Part shown: piece by piece, positions 1-9,745 of the stretch
Layout: every line of letters starts with the position of its first letter
Position numbering within the stretch: the stretch's first letter is position 1
DNA from: Sunxiuqinia sp963678245
GTDB taxonomy: Bacteria; Bacteroidota; Bacteroidia; Bacteroidales; Prolixibacteraceae
Length of the DNA stretch: 64,000 bases
Direction of reading: 5' to 3'
Assembly: GCA_965140765.1 (NCBI GenBank)
Contig: OZ223309.1
Coordinates: 2,728,001-2,792,000 of the forward strand
The notes under the pieces: model-generated
Database searches by the model: none
Told to the model about the DNA's origin: nothing
What the model saw: only the letters and a program-made list of their open reading frames with translations
Translations under genes and position numbers: made by a program

Positions 1-688
1 TAGGAATAAATCCGGCTCCAATTCCCTGAATTTTATGTGATCCCGGAGATTTGCCGGACAAAACGGCTGAATTGCTAGGTTCAACAACCACACAATGAAC
101 CGAAGACTTCTTCTTTTTCAATATTTCGGATACACCCGTAATTGTACCTCCCGTACCTGCTCCGGCAACAAAAACATCCACTTCTCCTTCGGTATCATTC
201 CAAATCTCATGTGCTGTTGTCCGGCGGTGCATCTCTACATTGGCCGGATTGGCAAATTGCATGGGGATAAATGCGTTTTCAGTTTCACGTGCCATTCGTT
301 CCGTTGTCTCAATTGCTTCTCGCATACCGCCTTTTGCTGAAGTCAGAATCAACTCTGCTCCGTATGCTTTCAAGACCAGTCTGCGTTCCAGCGAAACACT
401 TTCGGGCATTACAATTTTCAATTGATACCCTTTTACCGCGCATACCATAGCCAGCCCAATTCCTGTATTGCCACTTGTTGGTTCTATTATAGTTGTCAAG
501 TCTGTAATCTTTCCATCTCTTTCAGCTTGCTCAATCATTGCCAGGGCTAAACGATCTTTTACTGACCCTCCCGGATTTTGTGATTCCAGTTTAGCAAAAA
601 CCCGTGCGTGACAATCCTTGGTAAGCTTATTTAACTCAACCATTGGCGTATTGGCAATCAGTTGAGTGATATCTTTTGCGATTTTCAT
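1..688 (-). CDS. cysK: Cysteine synthase (O-acetylserine sulfhydrylase), C-terminus outside window
   Basis: PLP enzyme that makes L-cysteine from O-acetylserine and sulfide in the cytoplasm. The visible 229 residues start MKIAKDITQLIANTPMVELN and show the PLP lysine in PGGSVKDR, the PTSGNTGIG loop that binds the substrate carboxylate, and the glycine-rich phosphate loop AGAGTGGT. The start is the ATG at 686-688; the 3' end runs off the left edge of the window. Order and spacing of motifs are those of the CysK/CysM family; CysK rather than CysM or cystathionine beta-synthase is an inference from the closeness of the motifs. No operon partner is visible. Confidence 0.93.
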   Translation of the reverse strand, partial: MKIAKDITQLIANTPMVELNKLTKDCHARVFAKLESQNPGGSVKDRLALAMIEQAERDGKITDLTTIIEPTSGNTGIGLAMVCAVKGYQLKIVMPESVSLERRLVLKAYGAELILTSAKGGMREAIETTERMARETENAFIPMQFANPANVEMHRRTTAHEIWNDTEGEVDVFVAGAGTGGTITGVSEILKKKKSSVHCVVVEPSNSAVLSGKSPGSHKIQGIGAGFIP

Positions 689-836
689 CCCTAATACATT
701 TTTGAGTGTTGTAAATATATCCTACGGCCTACATTTCTAATCCAGAATGGGAATGGATGAACGATCTTAACAGTAGTCTTTTCATCACAAAAGTCTTTCT
801 TTTCTAGCTGAAAAACAAGGAAAGTCTTGATATAAA

Positions 837-1364
837 TCAGGTTTCAACAAAATTGCGGACAGCACATATGGCATTTTGAATTCGTTCCTCACCTATTCCT
901 CCAATTTCAACATATCGAAGGTTCCGGTTCTCCAATTCCTGTTTATAATCATGGAATAACTTCAGGCGATCTTCACCTCCATGCTCCCTCAGCGGATCAG
1001 CTTCCCAGGGAATATCAGGTAAACACAGCAGATATAAATCAATGGAGAGGTTCGAAATTTCAGACTCAAGCCAATCCGGTTCCTTTTTAAAAACCCACTG
1101 AAACCATATTTTCGTAATAATCAACCAGGTATCAAAAAATACTATTTTAGTTTTACTTTCCCCAGAATGCTGGTACTGCTCTAGTTGCTTTCGGGTGATT
1201 AATTCTAAATCTTCATAAGAATATTCGGTTGAATGTTCGCGGAAATATTCGCGTGCATATTCAGGATAAAAGGTTCCTTTGAAATAGGCGGCCAATTCTT
1301 TGGCTAATGTACTTTTTGCTGTTGATTCAGGCCCCGTCAACACCACGCGTATTTGTTCAGCCAT
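837..1364 (-). CDS. NadR-like AAA ATPase, probable nicotinamide riboside kinase
   Basis: A 175-residue protein with a P-loop GPESTAKST near residues 11-19, as in the C-terminal kinase domain of NadR. The adenylyltransferase and HTH domains of full-length NadR are absent, so the protein should only phosphorylate nicotinamide riboside to NMN. Its ATG overlaps the stop of pnuC by 8 bases (ATGGCTGA), so the two are probably translated together. Context with the PnuC transporter supports a role in NAD salvage by metabolic trapping. The kinase function is known for the family; the substrate here is inferred from the neighbour. Confidence 0.85.
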   Translation of the reverse strand: MAEQIRVVLTGPESTAKSTLAKELAAYFKGTFYPEYAREYFREHSTEYSYEDLELITRKQLEQYQHSGESKTKIVFFDTWLIITKIWFQWVFKKEPDWLESEISNLSIDLYLLCLPDIPWEADPLREHGGEDRLKLFHDYKQELENRNLRYVEIGGIGEERIQNAICAVRNFVET

Positions 1365-1956
1365 GTTGTTTTATTAAATCGTTTTTCCAACTCCGATCCC
1401 CCATAGCAGCCATCACGGTATAGACAACGAACAAAATAACCGTTGGCCATAAGTCTTTAAAGCCGTATAAAACAGCTGAAAAAGCATCAACAAAAATCCA
1501 AATCAGCCAGTGTTCAATATATTTACGTGCGAGCATCCAGGTAGCTACAATACTCATTGCCGTTGTTAGTGAATCGCCATAAGGAACAGGTGAGTCGGTG
1601 TAATACTTCAACCCAAAAAGAAAGATTGCAAACAAAGCCGTAGTCACTAAAACTAATGGCAGGTATAGTTCTTTTGGAGTGCGCATAACCTTGAGCTGCC
1701 CGGTTGAATTCGGATTTCCTTTCAACCAATGATACCAACCATAAATGCTGACCCCCACATAATACACCTGTAGGAGCATATCGGCATAAAACTTTGATTC
1801 CAGAAAAACATACACATACAAAGCCGAGGTTATCAACCCAACAGGCCAGGTGAAAATGTGCTGCTTAATGGATAGAAAAATGTAGACCAGACCAAGCACA
1901 CTTCCTAATACTTCTACATAGTGTGTTGCCAGCCAAGCATAAACAGTATTGGCCAT
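1357..1956 (-). CDS. pnuC: Nicotinamide riboside transporter PnuC
   Basis: A 199-residue inner-membrane protein with about seven hydrophobic segments and the PnuC-typical WPVGLITSALYVYVFLESKF and YGWYHWLKG regions. PnuC proteins let nicotinamide riboside enter by facilitated diffusion, coupled to phosphorylation inside the cell. The gene lies 4 bases after the stop of the S41 protease and overlaps the NadR-like kinase, so the three form one minus-strand transcription unit. Confidence 0.9.
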   Translation of the reverse strand: MANTVYAWLATHYVEVLGSVLGLVYIFLSIKQHIFTWPVGLITSALYVYVFLESKFYADMLLQVYYVGVSIYGWYHWLKGNPNSTGQLKVMRTPKELYLPLVLVTTALFAIFLFGLKYYTDSPVPYGDSLTTAMSIVATWMLARKYIEHWLIWIFVDAFSAVLYGFKDLWPTVILFVVYTVMAAMGDRSWKNDLIKQHG

Positions 1957-1960
1957 CAGC

Positions 1961-3589
1961 TTATTTCTCTACCAACAGATTATTGTACTCCGTACTATTT
2001 TCCAGAACTCGAATCGCTTCCCTGATCACATCGCTATCGGAATTCATAATCTGATAGTACTCGCTCAAGCCAAATAAATCGCGGGCAATTAATGCTTTAA
2101 TGTGTTGACGAATTAACGGGCGGGCAAATTCAACACTGCCTTCTTTCTTTTCAATTCCTTCTTCATCCGCTTTGGCGATCATTTTATCCACCAGTTCTTC
2201 ATCAACTTCAAAACTCTTTTTGTAAACCTCAAACGAACTGTACTTTTTGGTAAACTCTTCCCGATTTATGTCCATGTAATCCAAGGCGGTAGTGTATATA
2301 ATATTTTTACGTGCCATTTGGTTGAAGTAGCCATAGTAAACCGACGTATCCATTGGAACGAAGATATCGGGCATAACGCCACCACCGCCATAAACAGTCC
2401 GTTTATTATTCAAGGTTTCATAAATCAGCTCATCATCAAAATGAATGCTGTCGGCTGAGAAAAACTCACCGGTCTCGAACCTCTTTTTATAGTCTTTTCG
2501 ATAGGCCTCTACCCCTTCATCATAGGGTTTCTGAATACATCGTCCGCTTGGCGTGTAATAATGTGCTGTGGTTAAGCGAACCATAGACCCATCATTTAAA
2601 AAGAAAGGCTGCTGCACCAAACCTTTACCGAACGAACGGCGTCCGATTACAACTCCACGATCCCAATCCTGAATTGCGCCCGACACAATTTCACTGGCAG
2701 AAGCCGATCCTTCGTCGATCAACACAACCAGCTTGCCTTGCTCGAACTCGCCTAGCGCCGATGCTTTATATTCTTTTCGTTTGTTGTTGGTACCTTCCGT
2801 ATAAACAACCATTTTAAACGCCCCCAAGAACTGGTCGGCCAACTCAATAGCTGCTTTTAGATAGCCGCCACCATTGCCACGGAGATCGAGTACCATATTT
2901 TTAAAATTTGGCTTCTGCTCCAACTCTTTAATCGCGGTGGAAAATTCTTCGGTTGTGGTTGCCGAAAAACGATTCAACTTAATATATCCGGTTTCATCAT
3001 TAATCATGTAAGAAGCGTCCAAACTATGAATCGGAATTTTATCCCGGATAATACGGAAATCCAACAAACCATCTTCACTATGGCGAAGGACTTTTAGATT
3101 TACCTCCGTGCCTTTGTCACCACGAAGCAGATCAAACACATCGCTGTTTTCCAAGCCAATACCGGCTATATTTTTGTCATCAATATCAACAATACGGTCG
3201 CCGGCCTGAAGCCCGACTTTTTCGGAAGGCCCGCCTGGAATCGTTGACACAACCAACAAGGTATCTTTAAAAATACTGAATGAGATTCCCACTCCCTCAA
3301 AGCTACCTTTCAAGGGCTCGTTCATTTTTTCGACCTCTTCTTTCGAAATATAAACCGAGTGAGGATCCAGCTGTTTCAAAACCTCAACCACCGCTTTTTC
3401 TGTTAACTCATCAATATTAGTTGTGTCGACATAATAACTTTGTACGAGTTGCAGCAGTCGTCCAAACTTCATCATGTTGGTTTGAACATCTTGTGCCTGT
3501 GCGGTATGATTTACGGAAATCAGGCCTAATGCCAGTATGATTCCCAATGCGATTGCTTTTCTAATTCTAATCATTTTTATTGCTTTCAT
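1961..3589 (-). CDS. S41 family C-terminal processing peptidase
   Basis: A 542-residue protein with an N-terminal signal peptide ending near TAQAQD, a PDZ domain (about residues 90-165, with GVGISFSIFKDTLLVV and GLQAGDRIVDID) and the peptidase core. The Ser/Lys dyad is seen in EGSASASEIVSGAI and GRRSFGKGLVQ. S41 (Ctp/Prc) proteases trim C-termini of exported proteins in the periplasm. Translation may begin at the second Met (MIRIRKAIALG), which gives a more compact signal peptide. It is the first gene of the unit with pnuC and the kinase; no functional link between them is evident. Confidence 0.93.
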   Translation of the reverse strand: MKAIKMIRIRKAIALGIILALGLISVNHTAQAQDVQTNMMKFGRLLQLVQSYYVDTTNIDELTEKAVVEVLKQLDPHSVYISKEEVEKMNEPLKGSFEGVGISFSIFKDTLLVVSTIPGGPSEKVGLQAGDRIVDIDDKNIAGIGLENSDVFDLLRGDKGTEVNLKVLRHSEDGLLDFRIIRDKIPIHSLDASYMINDETGYIKLNRFSATTTEEFSTAIKELEQKPNFKNMVLDLRGNGGGYLKAAIELADQFLGAFKMVVYTEGTNNKRKEYKASALGEFEQGKLVVLIDEGSASASEIVSGAIQDWDRGVVIGRRSFGKGLVQQPFFLNDGSMVRLTTAHYYTPSGRCIQKPYDEGVEAYRKDYKKRFETGEFFSADSIHFDDELIYETLNNKRTVYGGGGVMPDIFVPMDTSVYYGYFNQMARKNIIYTTALDYMDINREEFTKKYSSFEVYKKSFEVDEELVDKMIAKADEEGIEKKEGSVEFARPLIRQHIKALIARDLFGLSEYYQIMNSDSDVIREAIRVLENSTEYNNLLVEK

Positions 3590-3800
3590 GCTGTTTTATC
3601 TTTTCCCCAAACGATCAAATTCTGCTATTAGTTTACAGACAATTAACGCGTTGTTATTGTCTTTGTTTTATTACCGTAGGAATTTTGAACCGTTAAAGAT
3701 AGAAGATTATCGCCCGTAGAACAAAATCTTCGAATTAATAAGTGTTAAAGATTAAGAAGAGGTGATGAATAATGGATGTTCAAAATTGAATCTACTCAAC

Positions 3801-3827
3801 AAAAAAGCAGACCAAAGTCTGCTTTTA
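3801..3827 (-). terminator. Rho-independent terminator of guaA
   Basis: An AAGCAGAC/GTCTGCTT stem with a CAAA loop lies 22 bases after the guaA stop. Read on the minus strand it is followed by six T residues. It could also work weakly on the + strand. Confidence 0.8.
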
Positions 3828-3848
3828 TCTATATCATTTGATATCGTT

Positions 3849-5378
3849 TTATTCCCACTCGATGGTTGCCGGTGGTTTAGAACTGATATCGTAAACAACC
3901 CGGTTAATTCCACGAACTTTGTTGATAATGTCATTCGATGTTTTGGCCAGAAAATCGTAAGGTAAATGTACCCAATCGGCTGTCATCCCATCGGTAGACA
4001 TTACCGCCCGAAGCGCCACCACATTTTCGTAGGTGCGCTCATCGCCCATTACTCCAACCGACTGAACCGGCAACAGCATTACGCCTGCCTGCCAAACATC
4101 GTCGTACAAATTCCATTCGCGTAAACCGTTGATAAAAATGGCATCGGCTTCTTGAAGCATGCGGACTTTTTCAGGAGTTACATCACTTAAAATACGAATT
4201 CCCAATCCCGGACCGGGAAACGGATGACGTCCCAACAATTCTTTTCGAATACCCAACGCTTTTCCAACACGGCGAACCTCGTCTTTAAAAAGTAAGTTAA
4301 GCGGCTCAACCACTTTCAGGTGCATTTTCTCGGGTAAGCCACCTACGTTGTGGTGCGATTTAATGGTTGCCGAAGGGCCATTCACCGACACCGATTCAAT
4401 CACATCAGGATAAATCGTTCCTTGTGCCAGCCACTTCACATCTTTTATTTTGTGTGCTTCAACATCGAATACTTCAATAAAGTCGCGGCCAATCACTTTG
4501 CGTTTTCCTTCCGGATCAGTAATTCCTTTCAGGTCGTCCCAAAATTTTTGTTTGGCATCAACACCAATCACGTTCAGCCCCATATCTTTGTACGAATCCA
4601 AAACCGATTCAAATTCATTTTTACGCAACAAACCGTTATCCACAAAAATACAGGTCAAATTTTTACCAATTGCCTGATGCAACAACACTCCGGCAACGGT
4701 CGAATCTACTCCTCCCGACAATCCCAAAACCACTTTATCATTCCCCAGTTTTTCTTTCAGCTGAGCAACTGTAGTTTCAATAAACGAATCAGGAGTCCAG
4801 TCCTGCTTACATCCGCAAATATCGACCGCAAAATTTTGTAGCATTTGTTTTCCTTCGGTGGTATGGTACACTTCGGGGTGAAACTGAATACCATAAGTTG
4901 TTTCGCCGTCAATTTTATAAGCGGCATTTTTCACATCGCCTGTCGATGCAATAATTTTATACGATTCGGGTAAATATTCAATGGTATCGCCATGCGACAT
5001 CCAAACCTGACTTCCTAAAGTTACCTCTTTAAACAGATCATTTTTCGAATCGATAAAACCTAGATTGGCTCGACCATACTCGCGTGAGTTGGAAGGTTGT
5101 ACTTCGCCACCAAAATAATGAACCATATACTGTGCGCCATAACAAACGCCCAACAAAGGCACTTTTCCTTTTATTTTCGAAAGATCGGGTTTCGGTCCTT
5201 TCTCATCGCGTACAGAAAAAGGGCTTCCACTCAAGATCACTCCTTTCACACTTTCATCAATCTCAGGGTATTTGTTGTAAGGATAAATCTCACAATAGAT
5301 GTTGAGCTCGCGTACTCTCCGGCCGATTAATTGGGTGTACTGCGAACCAAAATCGAGGATTAAAATTTTCTCTTGCAT
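3849..5378 (-). CDS. guaA: GMP synthase (glutamine-hydrolysing)
   Basis: Converts XMP to GMP with ATP and glutamine-derived ammonia. The 509-residue product has the class I amidotransferase domain first (DFGSQYTQLIGRRV at the start, the nucleophile in GVCYGAQ, then QFHPEV), the PP-loop LSGGVDSTVAG of the ATP pyrophosphatase domain, and the dimerisation tail ending SSKPPATIEWE. An in-frame ATG eight codons upstream (5402) exists, but MQEKILILDFG is where family members begin, so 5378 is preferred. It is monocistronic, with a terminator just downstream. Confidence 0.97.
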   Translation of the reverse strand: MQEKILILDFGSQYTQLIGRRVRELNIYCEIYPYNKYPEIDESVKGVILSGSPFSVRDEKGPKPDLSKIKGKVPLLGVCYGAQYMVHYFGGEVQPSNSREYGRANLGFIDSKNDLFKEVTLGSQVWMSHGDTIEYLPESYKIIASTGDVKNAAYKIDGETTYGIQFHPEVYHTTEGKQMLQNFAVDICGCKQDWTPDSFIETTVAQLKEKLGNDKVVLGLSGGVDSTVAGVLLHQAIGKNLTCIFVDNGLLRKNEFESVLDSYKDMGLNVIGVDAKQKFWDDLKGITDPEGKRKVIGRDFIEVFDVEAHKIKDVKWLAQGTIYPDVIESVSVNGPSATIKSHHNVGGLPEKMHLKVVEPLNLLFKDEVRRVGKALGIRKELLGRHPFPGPGLGIRILSDVTPEKVRMLQEADAIFINGLREWNLYDDVWQAGVMLLPVQSVGVMGDERTYENVVALRAVMSTDGMTADWVHLPYDFLAKTSNDIINKVRGINRVVYDISSKPPATIEWE

Positions 5379-5786
5379 GAATCTGTTTTTTGGATGGGGC
5401 AAAGATAAACAAATCCTGCAATGCTCCTTAAAAAGTTTTTAAACAAGAAGGTTCATTTAACAAATAAGGAACTAGCTGCTATTTAAAAATGCCAAGTGTC
5501 GCTGGTTCAAGATCAGATGTCCAGCGAGCAAGTCCACTTATTGTCCAAATCGCTTCGCACAAATGCTCATCATTATTTATCGTAAGTTTTCAACAAGTAA
5601 TCGCTACAGGATCTATTTTTTTTTGTAAATTCGGGAGTTGAGCGTGTACAAATATAGCTGTTGTCATCGCTCTAAATTTGGGATAACAAATAGAGATTAT
5701 GGCGATTATCGGGAGTCAAGATTTAAATAATATATTTTAATTTTAAAGTTTTGGCAATTGCTAACAAACACAAAATCAACAATTAA
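5379..5786. other. Intergenic region, no gene seen
   Basis: It holds the divergent upstream regions of guaA and the methyltransferase. An imperfect hairpin (GTCGCTGG near 5498 with CCAGCGAG near 5521) is visible. No convincing coding frame or RNA gene was found. Confidence 0.5.
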
Positions 5787-6578
5787 ATGGACTTAAATTA
5801 TATCGACATCAATAAACGACTTTGGAATCATAAAACAGAAATTCATTACGATTCTGAATTTTATGATGTGGATTCCTTTATCAGAGGAAAAGACTCGTTA
5901 AATCAAATTGAACTTGAACTGCTTGGAAATATTAAAGGCAAAAAGATTTTACATTTACAATGTCACTTCGGACAAGACACAATTTCTCTTTCAAGGCACG
6001 GGGCATTCGCGACAGGAGTTGATTTCTCGGAAAAAGCAATTGAAAAAGCTCAACAACTTAATGATCAAGTAGGAACAAATGCAAAATTCATTCAATCTGA
6101 TGTTTACAAACTTCCGGAGGTTCTGGACGAAAAATTTGATCTTGTATATACATCTTACGGAGTGATTGGTTGGTTGCCAGACATGAAAGAGTGGGCAAAA
6201 GTCATCGATCATTTTTTGAAACCGAAGGGAGAATTTATACTGGTTGAGTTTCATCCGATTGTGTGGATGTTTAGCTACGACTTTAAAAAAATTGAATTTG
6301 ACTATATGGATTCTGATCCCATAATTGAAGAATTAGAAGGAACCTATACGGACAAAAACGCCAGGATTAAAGACAAATCAGTTAGTTGGAATCATGGATT
6401 GAGTACGGTCATCAATTCAGTTATAAAAACAGGATTAAAAATTACAGATTTCAGAGAATACAATTATTCACCGTATGATTGTTTTGAGAACACCGTAAAG
6501 ACCGACGACCAGAAATTTAAAATTAAAGGATTGGAAAATAAAATACCGATGACTTACTCATTAAAAGCCATAAAATGA
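5787..6578 (+). CDS. Class I SAM-dependent methyltransferase
   Basis: A 263-residue Rossmann-fold methyltransferase. Motif I, KILHLQCHFGQDTISL, and the following acidic residue in GVDFSEKAIEKA (SAM ribose binding) are clear, as is motif IV around FDLVYTSYGVIGWLPD. The substrate is unknown. Its AT-rich sequence resembles the cassette genes further right more than the flanking housekeeping genes. An inverted-repeat element directly follows it, so it may be a separately acquired gene. Confidence 0.85.
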   Translation: MDLNYIDINKRLWNHKTEIHYDSEFYDVDSFIRGKDSLNQIELELLGNIKGKKILHLQCHFGQDTISLSRHGAFATGVDFSEKAIEKAQQLNDQVGTNAKFIQSDVYKLPEVLDEKFDLVYTSYGVIGWLPDMKEWAKVIDHFLKPKGEFILVEFHPIVWMFSYDFKKIEFDYMDSDPIIEELEGTYTDKNARIKDKSVSWNHGLSTVINSVIKTGLKITDFREYNYSPYDCFENTVKTDDQKFKIKGLENKIPMTYSLKAIK

Positions 6579-6596
6579 CAGAAATAGAAACAGCAT

Positions 6597-6680
6597 ACCG
6601 CTGGCAAAACAGCCCGGCCCGCGAGCAACTTCCACTGTCCCTCTTCTTAGTGCCAGCGGTGACAATTGGCAGGCCGGGGA
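6597..6680. repeat. Nested inverted repeat downstream of the methyltransferase
   Basis: ACCGCTGGCA at 6597-6606 is repeated inverted at 6651-6660. CCCGGCC at 6613-6619 has a partner GGCCGGG at 6674-6680. The two pairs interleave rather than nest, so they cannot all form one hairpin. There is no AAC/GTT pair at the ends, so it is not an attC like those in the array. A decayed cassette site or a processing signal are possibilities. Confidence 0.5.
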
Positions 6681-6843
6681 TTTCGGCTCAAAACGACTGA
6701 CGGCATTCCATTTCTTACCCGCTATTTGAGTCCTATCTCGTGTGACATGAATGAAAAAACACAAAATTTAACCGAACCCGTCACAACGCATCCAACTAAA
6801 ACGGCATCTTTGTGTTTAGCAATAAAACAAAGCTATTTACTGA

Positions 6844-8319
6844 ATGAACATCACCATCGAAAATATACTACTGGTCGGATCGCTACTACTTCTAATCAGC
6901 ATTCTGATTGGAAAAACCTCCTACCGTTTTGGAATTCCTACCCTCGTTCTGTTTTTGTTTGTAGGAATTTTGGCTGGTTCGGAAGGAATTGGCAAAATCT
7001 ACTTCGATAACCCCAGGCTCGCCCAGTTTATTGGTGTTGTTTCACTGAATTTCATCCTATTTTCAGGCGGATTGGATACGAATTGGAAAGCCATCAAACC
7101 TGTTTTGTGGCAAGGGCTCTCGCTCTCCACGCTGGGCGTTTTACTTACCGCTGTTTCACTGGGAACTTTCGTCTGGCTGATCACCGACTTCACCATTTAT
7201 GAAGGATTGCTTCTTGGAGCTATTGTTTCATCAACCGACGCAGCTGCCGTATTTTCGATACTGCGCTCAAAAAATCTTGCACTAAAAAGCCAATTAAGAC
7301 CCACGCTGGAGCTCGAAAGCGGAAGTAACGACCCAATGGCTTACGTACTAACCATCGCTTTTTTAGCTTTGGTTGTCAATCCCGAACTAAGCTTGGCTTC
7401 TATTATTCCCGTCTTTCTCAAACAAATGGTGTTGGGAGCTTTGGCTGGCTTTGTTTTTGGAAAGCTGTCGAAATTTACAATCAATAAGATTCAATTAACG
7501 TACGAAGGAATCTATCCGGTGTTGGCCATTGCCCTGATGTTTATTACATTCTCGGCTACTGATTTTATTGGGGGAAATGGTTTTCTGGCCATTTACATTT
7601 GTGCCGTTTACCTGGCCAACCACGACTTCATCCACAAGAGAACCATCATTAAAATGTTTGATAGCCTGGCGTGGCTGATGCAGATTGTGCTTTTCCTCAC
7701 CTTGGGACTACTGGTTTTCCCATCGCACATTCTTCCGGTCATCGGTATCGGACTGGTAATTTCTTTATTTTTGATATTGATTGCCCGACCAATAAGTGTG
7801 CTGATTACCCTACTCCCCTTCAGGATGGAGCCCCGCAGGCGATTCTACATTTCCTGGGTCGGACTAAGGGGAGCCGTTCCAATTGTTTTTGCAACCTATC
7901 CGCTGCTTGCCGGAATTGAAAAAGCCGATATGATCTTCAACATCGTTTTTTTCATCTCCTTAACGTCGGTACTATTTCAGGGAACTACGCTCAATCTGGT
8001 TGCCAAATGGCTACAACTGTCATTGCCCGAAACGATCAAACCAGAGGCTGCACTCGACAACTTCCTGTCGGAACAAGCTAAAAAAATTATGCAAGAGATC
8101 ACGATTCCTGAAGATGGTTTTGCCAGCGGCAAAAAAATTGTAGACTTGCACTTTCCAAGAACCGCCCTGATTTCAATGATTAACCGAAACAAAGAATACC
8201 TGACTCCTAACGGATCAACAATCATTGAACCCAACGACACCCTCATTATTTTGGCCGATAATAAGCAAGCGATGAATGAAGTCCATGAAAAACTGCAAAC
8301 TTCGGCCAAGCAAGAATAG
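6844..8319 (+). CDS. Potassium/proton antiporter, CvrA/NhaP2 family
   Basis: A 491-residue CPA-type antiporter with about twelve membrane segments. The family ion-binding region is visible in SSTDAAAVFSIL and ELESGSNDPMAYVLT. The C-terminal ~80 residues form a TrkA_C (RCK_C) regulatory domain (LHFPRTALISMINRNKEYL...LIILADNKQAMNEV). Members exchange K+ or Na+ for H+ across the inner membrane. Substrate preference cannot be read from the sequence. It stands alone, with the start chosen at the first Met before a hydrophobic segment. Confidence 0.88.
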   Translation: MNITIENILLVGSLLLLISILIGKTSYRFGIPTLVLFLFVGILAGSEGIGKIYFDNPRLAQFIGVVSLNFILFSGGLDTNWKAIKPVLWQGLSLSTLGVLLTAVSLGTFVWLITDFTIYEGLLLGAIVSSTDAAAVFSILRSKNLALKSQLRPTLELESGSNDPMAYVLTIAFLALVVNPELSLASIIPVFLKQMVLGALAGFVFGKLSKFTINKIQLTYEGIYPVLAIALMFITFSATDFIGGNGFLAIYICAVYLANHDFIHKRTIIKMFDSLAWLMQIVLFLTLGLLVFPSHILPVIGIGLVISLFLILIARPISVLITLLPFRMEPRRRFYISWVGLRGAVPIVFATYPLLAGIEKADMIFNIVFFISLTSVLFQGTTLNLVAKWLQLSLPETIKPEAALDNFLSEQAKKIMQEITIPEDGFASGKKIVDLHFPRTALISMINRNKEYLTPNGSTIIEPNDTLIILADNKQAMNEVHEKLQTSAKQE

Positions 8320-8568
8320 CCAAGCCGTTCACTTTTAGTGCAATTGTTGTCCTTCGTATTTCATAGTCCCTTGGAAATCCATTAACGAAAAAATGAATAC
8401 CACCTTAAGATCCCCAACACGATCATGCAAATTCATTCTAAGTCAACAAACGCTCCTGTTCCAACCATTTTCGTTGTTTATTAAGGAGTGTAACCAATAT
8501 CTTCAGGGTATTGACAAATGCAAAATCATTATCTGGTGAAATTTCAAAGCGCCAGCGCCTGATTTAAA

Positions 8569-8988
8569 CTAATAAACCGGTGTATTGTTTTTGATGATTG
8601 ACTCATCTTTCAGAAATTGCCACCCCTCTCGTCGGGCCCGATCGAGATCCCCCCATCTGATTTGAGTTGCAAACCGGTCGCTGGAAGGATTTCCACAAAC
8701 AGTAGCGACCATCACACTGAATTTAAACGAGTCGAACACCTCAATGTCATGCGATCTCATATCATCGACTGCCTCGGTGATATTATTATAATATGCTTTC
8801 TCGCATTGAATGCCTGCCGAATGATACACCCACACCAACTCAGTTTCCGAGGCTCGCATCGATTCTACATATTCTGTATCCGAGCGGTCAACCCGCTGTA
8901 AGGACTGACAGCCAACAAAAAAGACTAGCATAAAAAGAATAAAACCGATTTTGTAGCTGAAAACCCTAAGGGTGTTTTTGTGATTCAT
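8569..8988 (-). CDS. Small lipoprotein of unknown function
   Basis: A 139-residue protein with a hydrophobic leader and lipobox LVFFVGC, so it should be lipid-anchored. The mature part holds three cysteines (ASAGIQCEKAYY-like region, TVCGN) and no domain I recognise. The last third is charged. It is transcribed away from the cassette array and is the last gene before it. Confidence 0.6.
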   Translation of the reverse strand: MNHKNTLRVFSYKIGFILFMLVFFVGCQSLQRVDRSDTEYVESMRASETELVWVYHSAGIQCEKAYYNNITEAVDDMRSHDIEVFDSFKFSVMVATVCGNPSSDRFATQIRWGDLDRARREGWQFLKDESIIKNNTPVY

Positions 8989-9629
8989 AGATTTTCTATT
9001 TGAAGTTCGCTATTTACTACAACAATCAAACCGGCATAACTTTCACAACAACTCAAATAAACTTTACCCAACTTTAACAGAAGTTATCAAATTGGTTTAT
9101 AAACATGAATCTTTTAGCATTTTCTGGATTTAAAAGTATAAAAATCAATGGGTATTTCAGGCAAAAAAAAACTGAATATTTTTACGAAGTTTGCTGGAAA
9201 AAATTACTAGAACAAACTTACCACTTAGATCACAGCCCGTCCCCCCACCCGGGAATTTATTTCCGGAAGACAATATCGTCAACAGTAAGCAGTACCTTAC
9301 CCGAACTAAGGGCTGCATCGTCAGCAATAAACAAAACATTGCCCCGAACTGGGGTTACGTCATCATCAATAAGCAAGATCTCCCCCCAATAAGGAGCACC
9401 TGGTCAACTAAACCAATCAAGCTCGCGAAAATCTGCCTGCTCAAATAATTTATACTGTAAAATTCGTTAACTTGTGCAACGAAAAAAAAATAAACTAATG
9501 ATCGCATCCTTTTTCAAAATGCTTACCGCAGATTGAAATAAGCAGAGAGATTGGTCAGGTATCAGAATGATTGGATTGGGAAAACATGAAGAAGCCGGTT
9601 TGATGACATTTTTAACGACTCAACATAAT
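8989..9629. other. Gene-free region left of the array
   Basis: About 640 bases between the lipoprotein gene and the first cassette boundary. In an integron, the integrase gene would normally lie on this side. Only short frames with no recognisable content are present; no intI or intI remnant was recognised by eye. Confidence 0.55.
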
Positions 9630-9728
9630 AGGTGTTGTTATACCTCTAAAATTGGGGGTATAACAACACCTCAAAAATTGATATAAGAAATATAACAACA
9701 CTGGTGTTGATACACACTAGTTATGGGC
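9630..9728 (+). other. attI-like recombination site at the 5' end of the array
   Basis: The first cassette boundary, G followed by TTATGGGC (core at 9720-9728), is preceded by a perfect 15-bp inverted repeat (9630-9644 and 9657-9671, 12-bp loop). The motif TATAACAACAC occurs at 9659-9669 and again at 9691-9701, and inverted at about 9632-9642. A simple site with a core plus nearby recombinase-binding repeats is what an integron attI looks like, and the site is unlike the attC sites. The assignment is inferred from position and layout only. Confidence 0.5.
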
Positions 9729-9745
9729 AATTGAAAAACAAAATA

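Noticed and set aside
9105..9392. Short frames in the region left of the array as genes
   Set aside because: Low-complexity content, overlapping frames on both strands, no recognisable domain or ribosome site.
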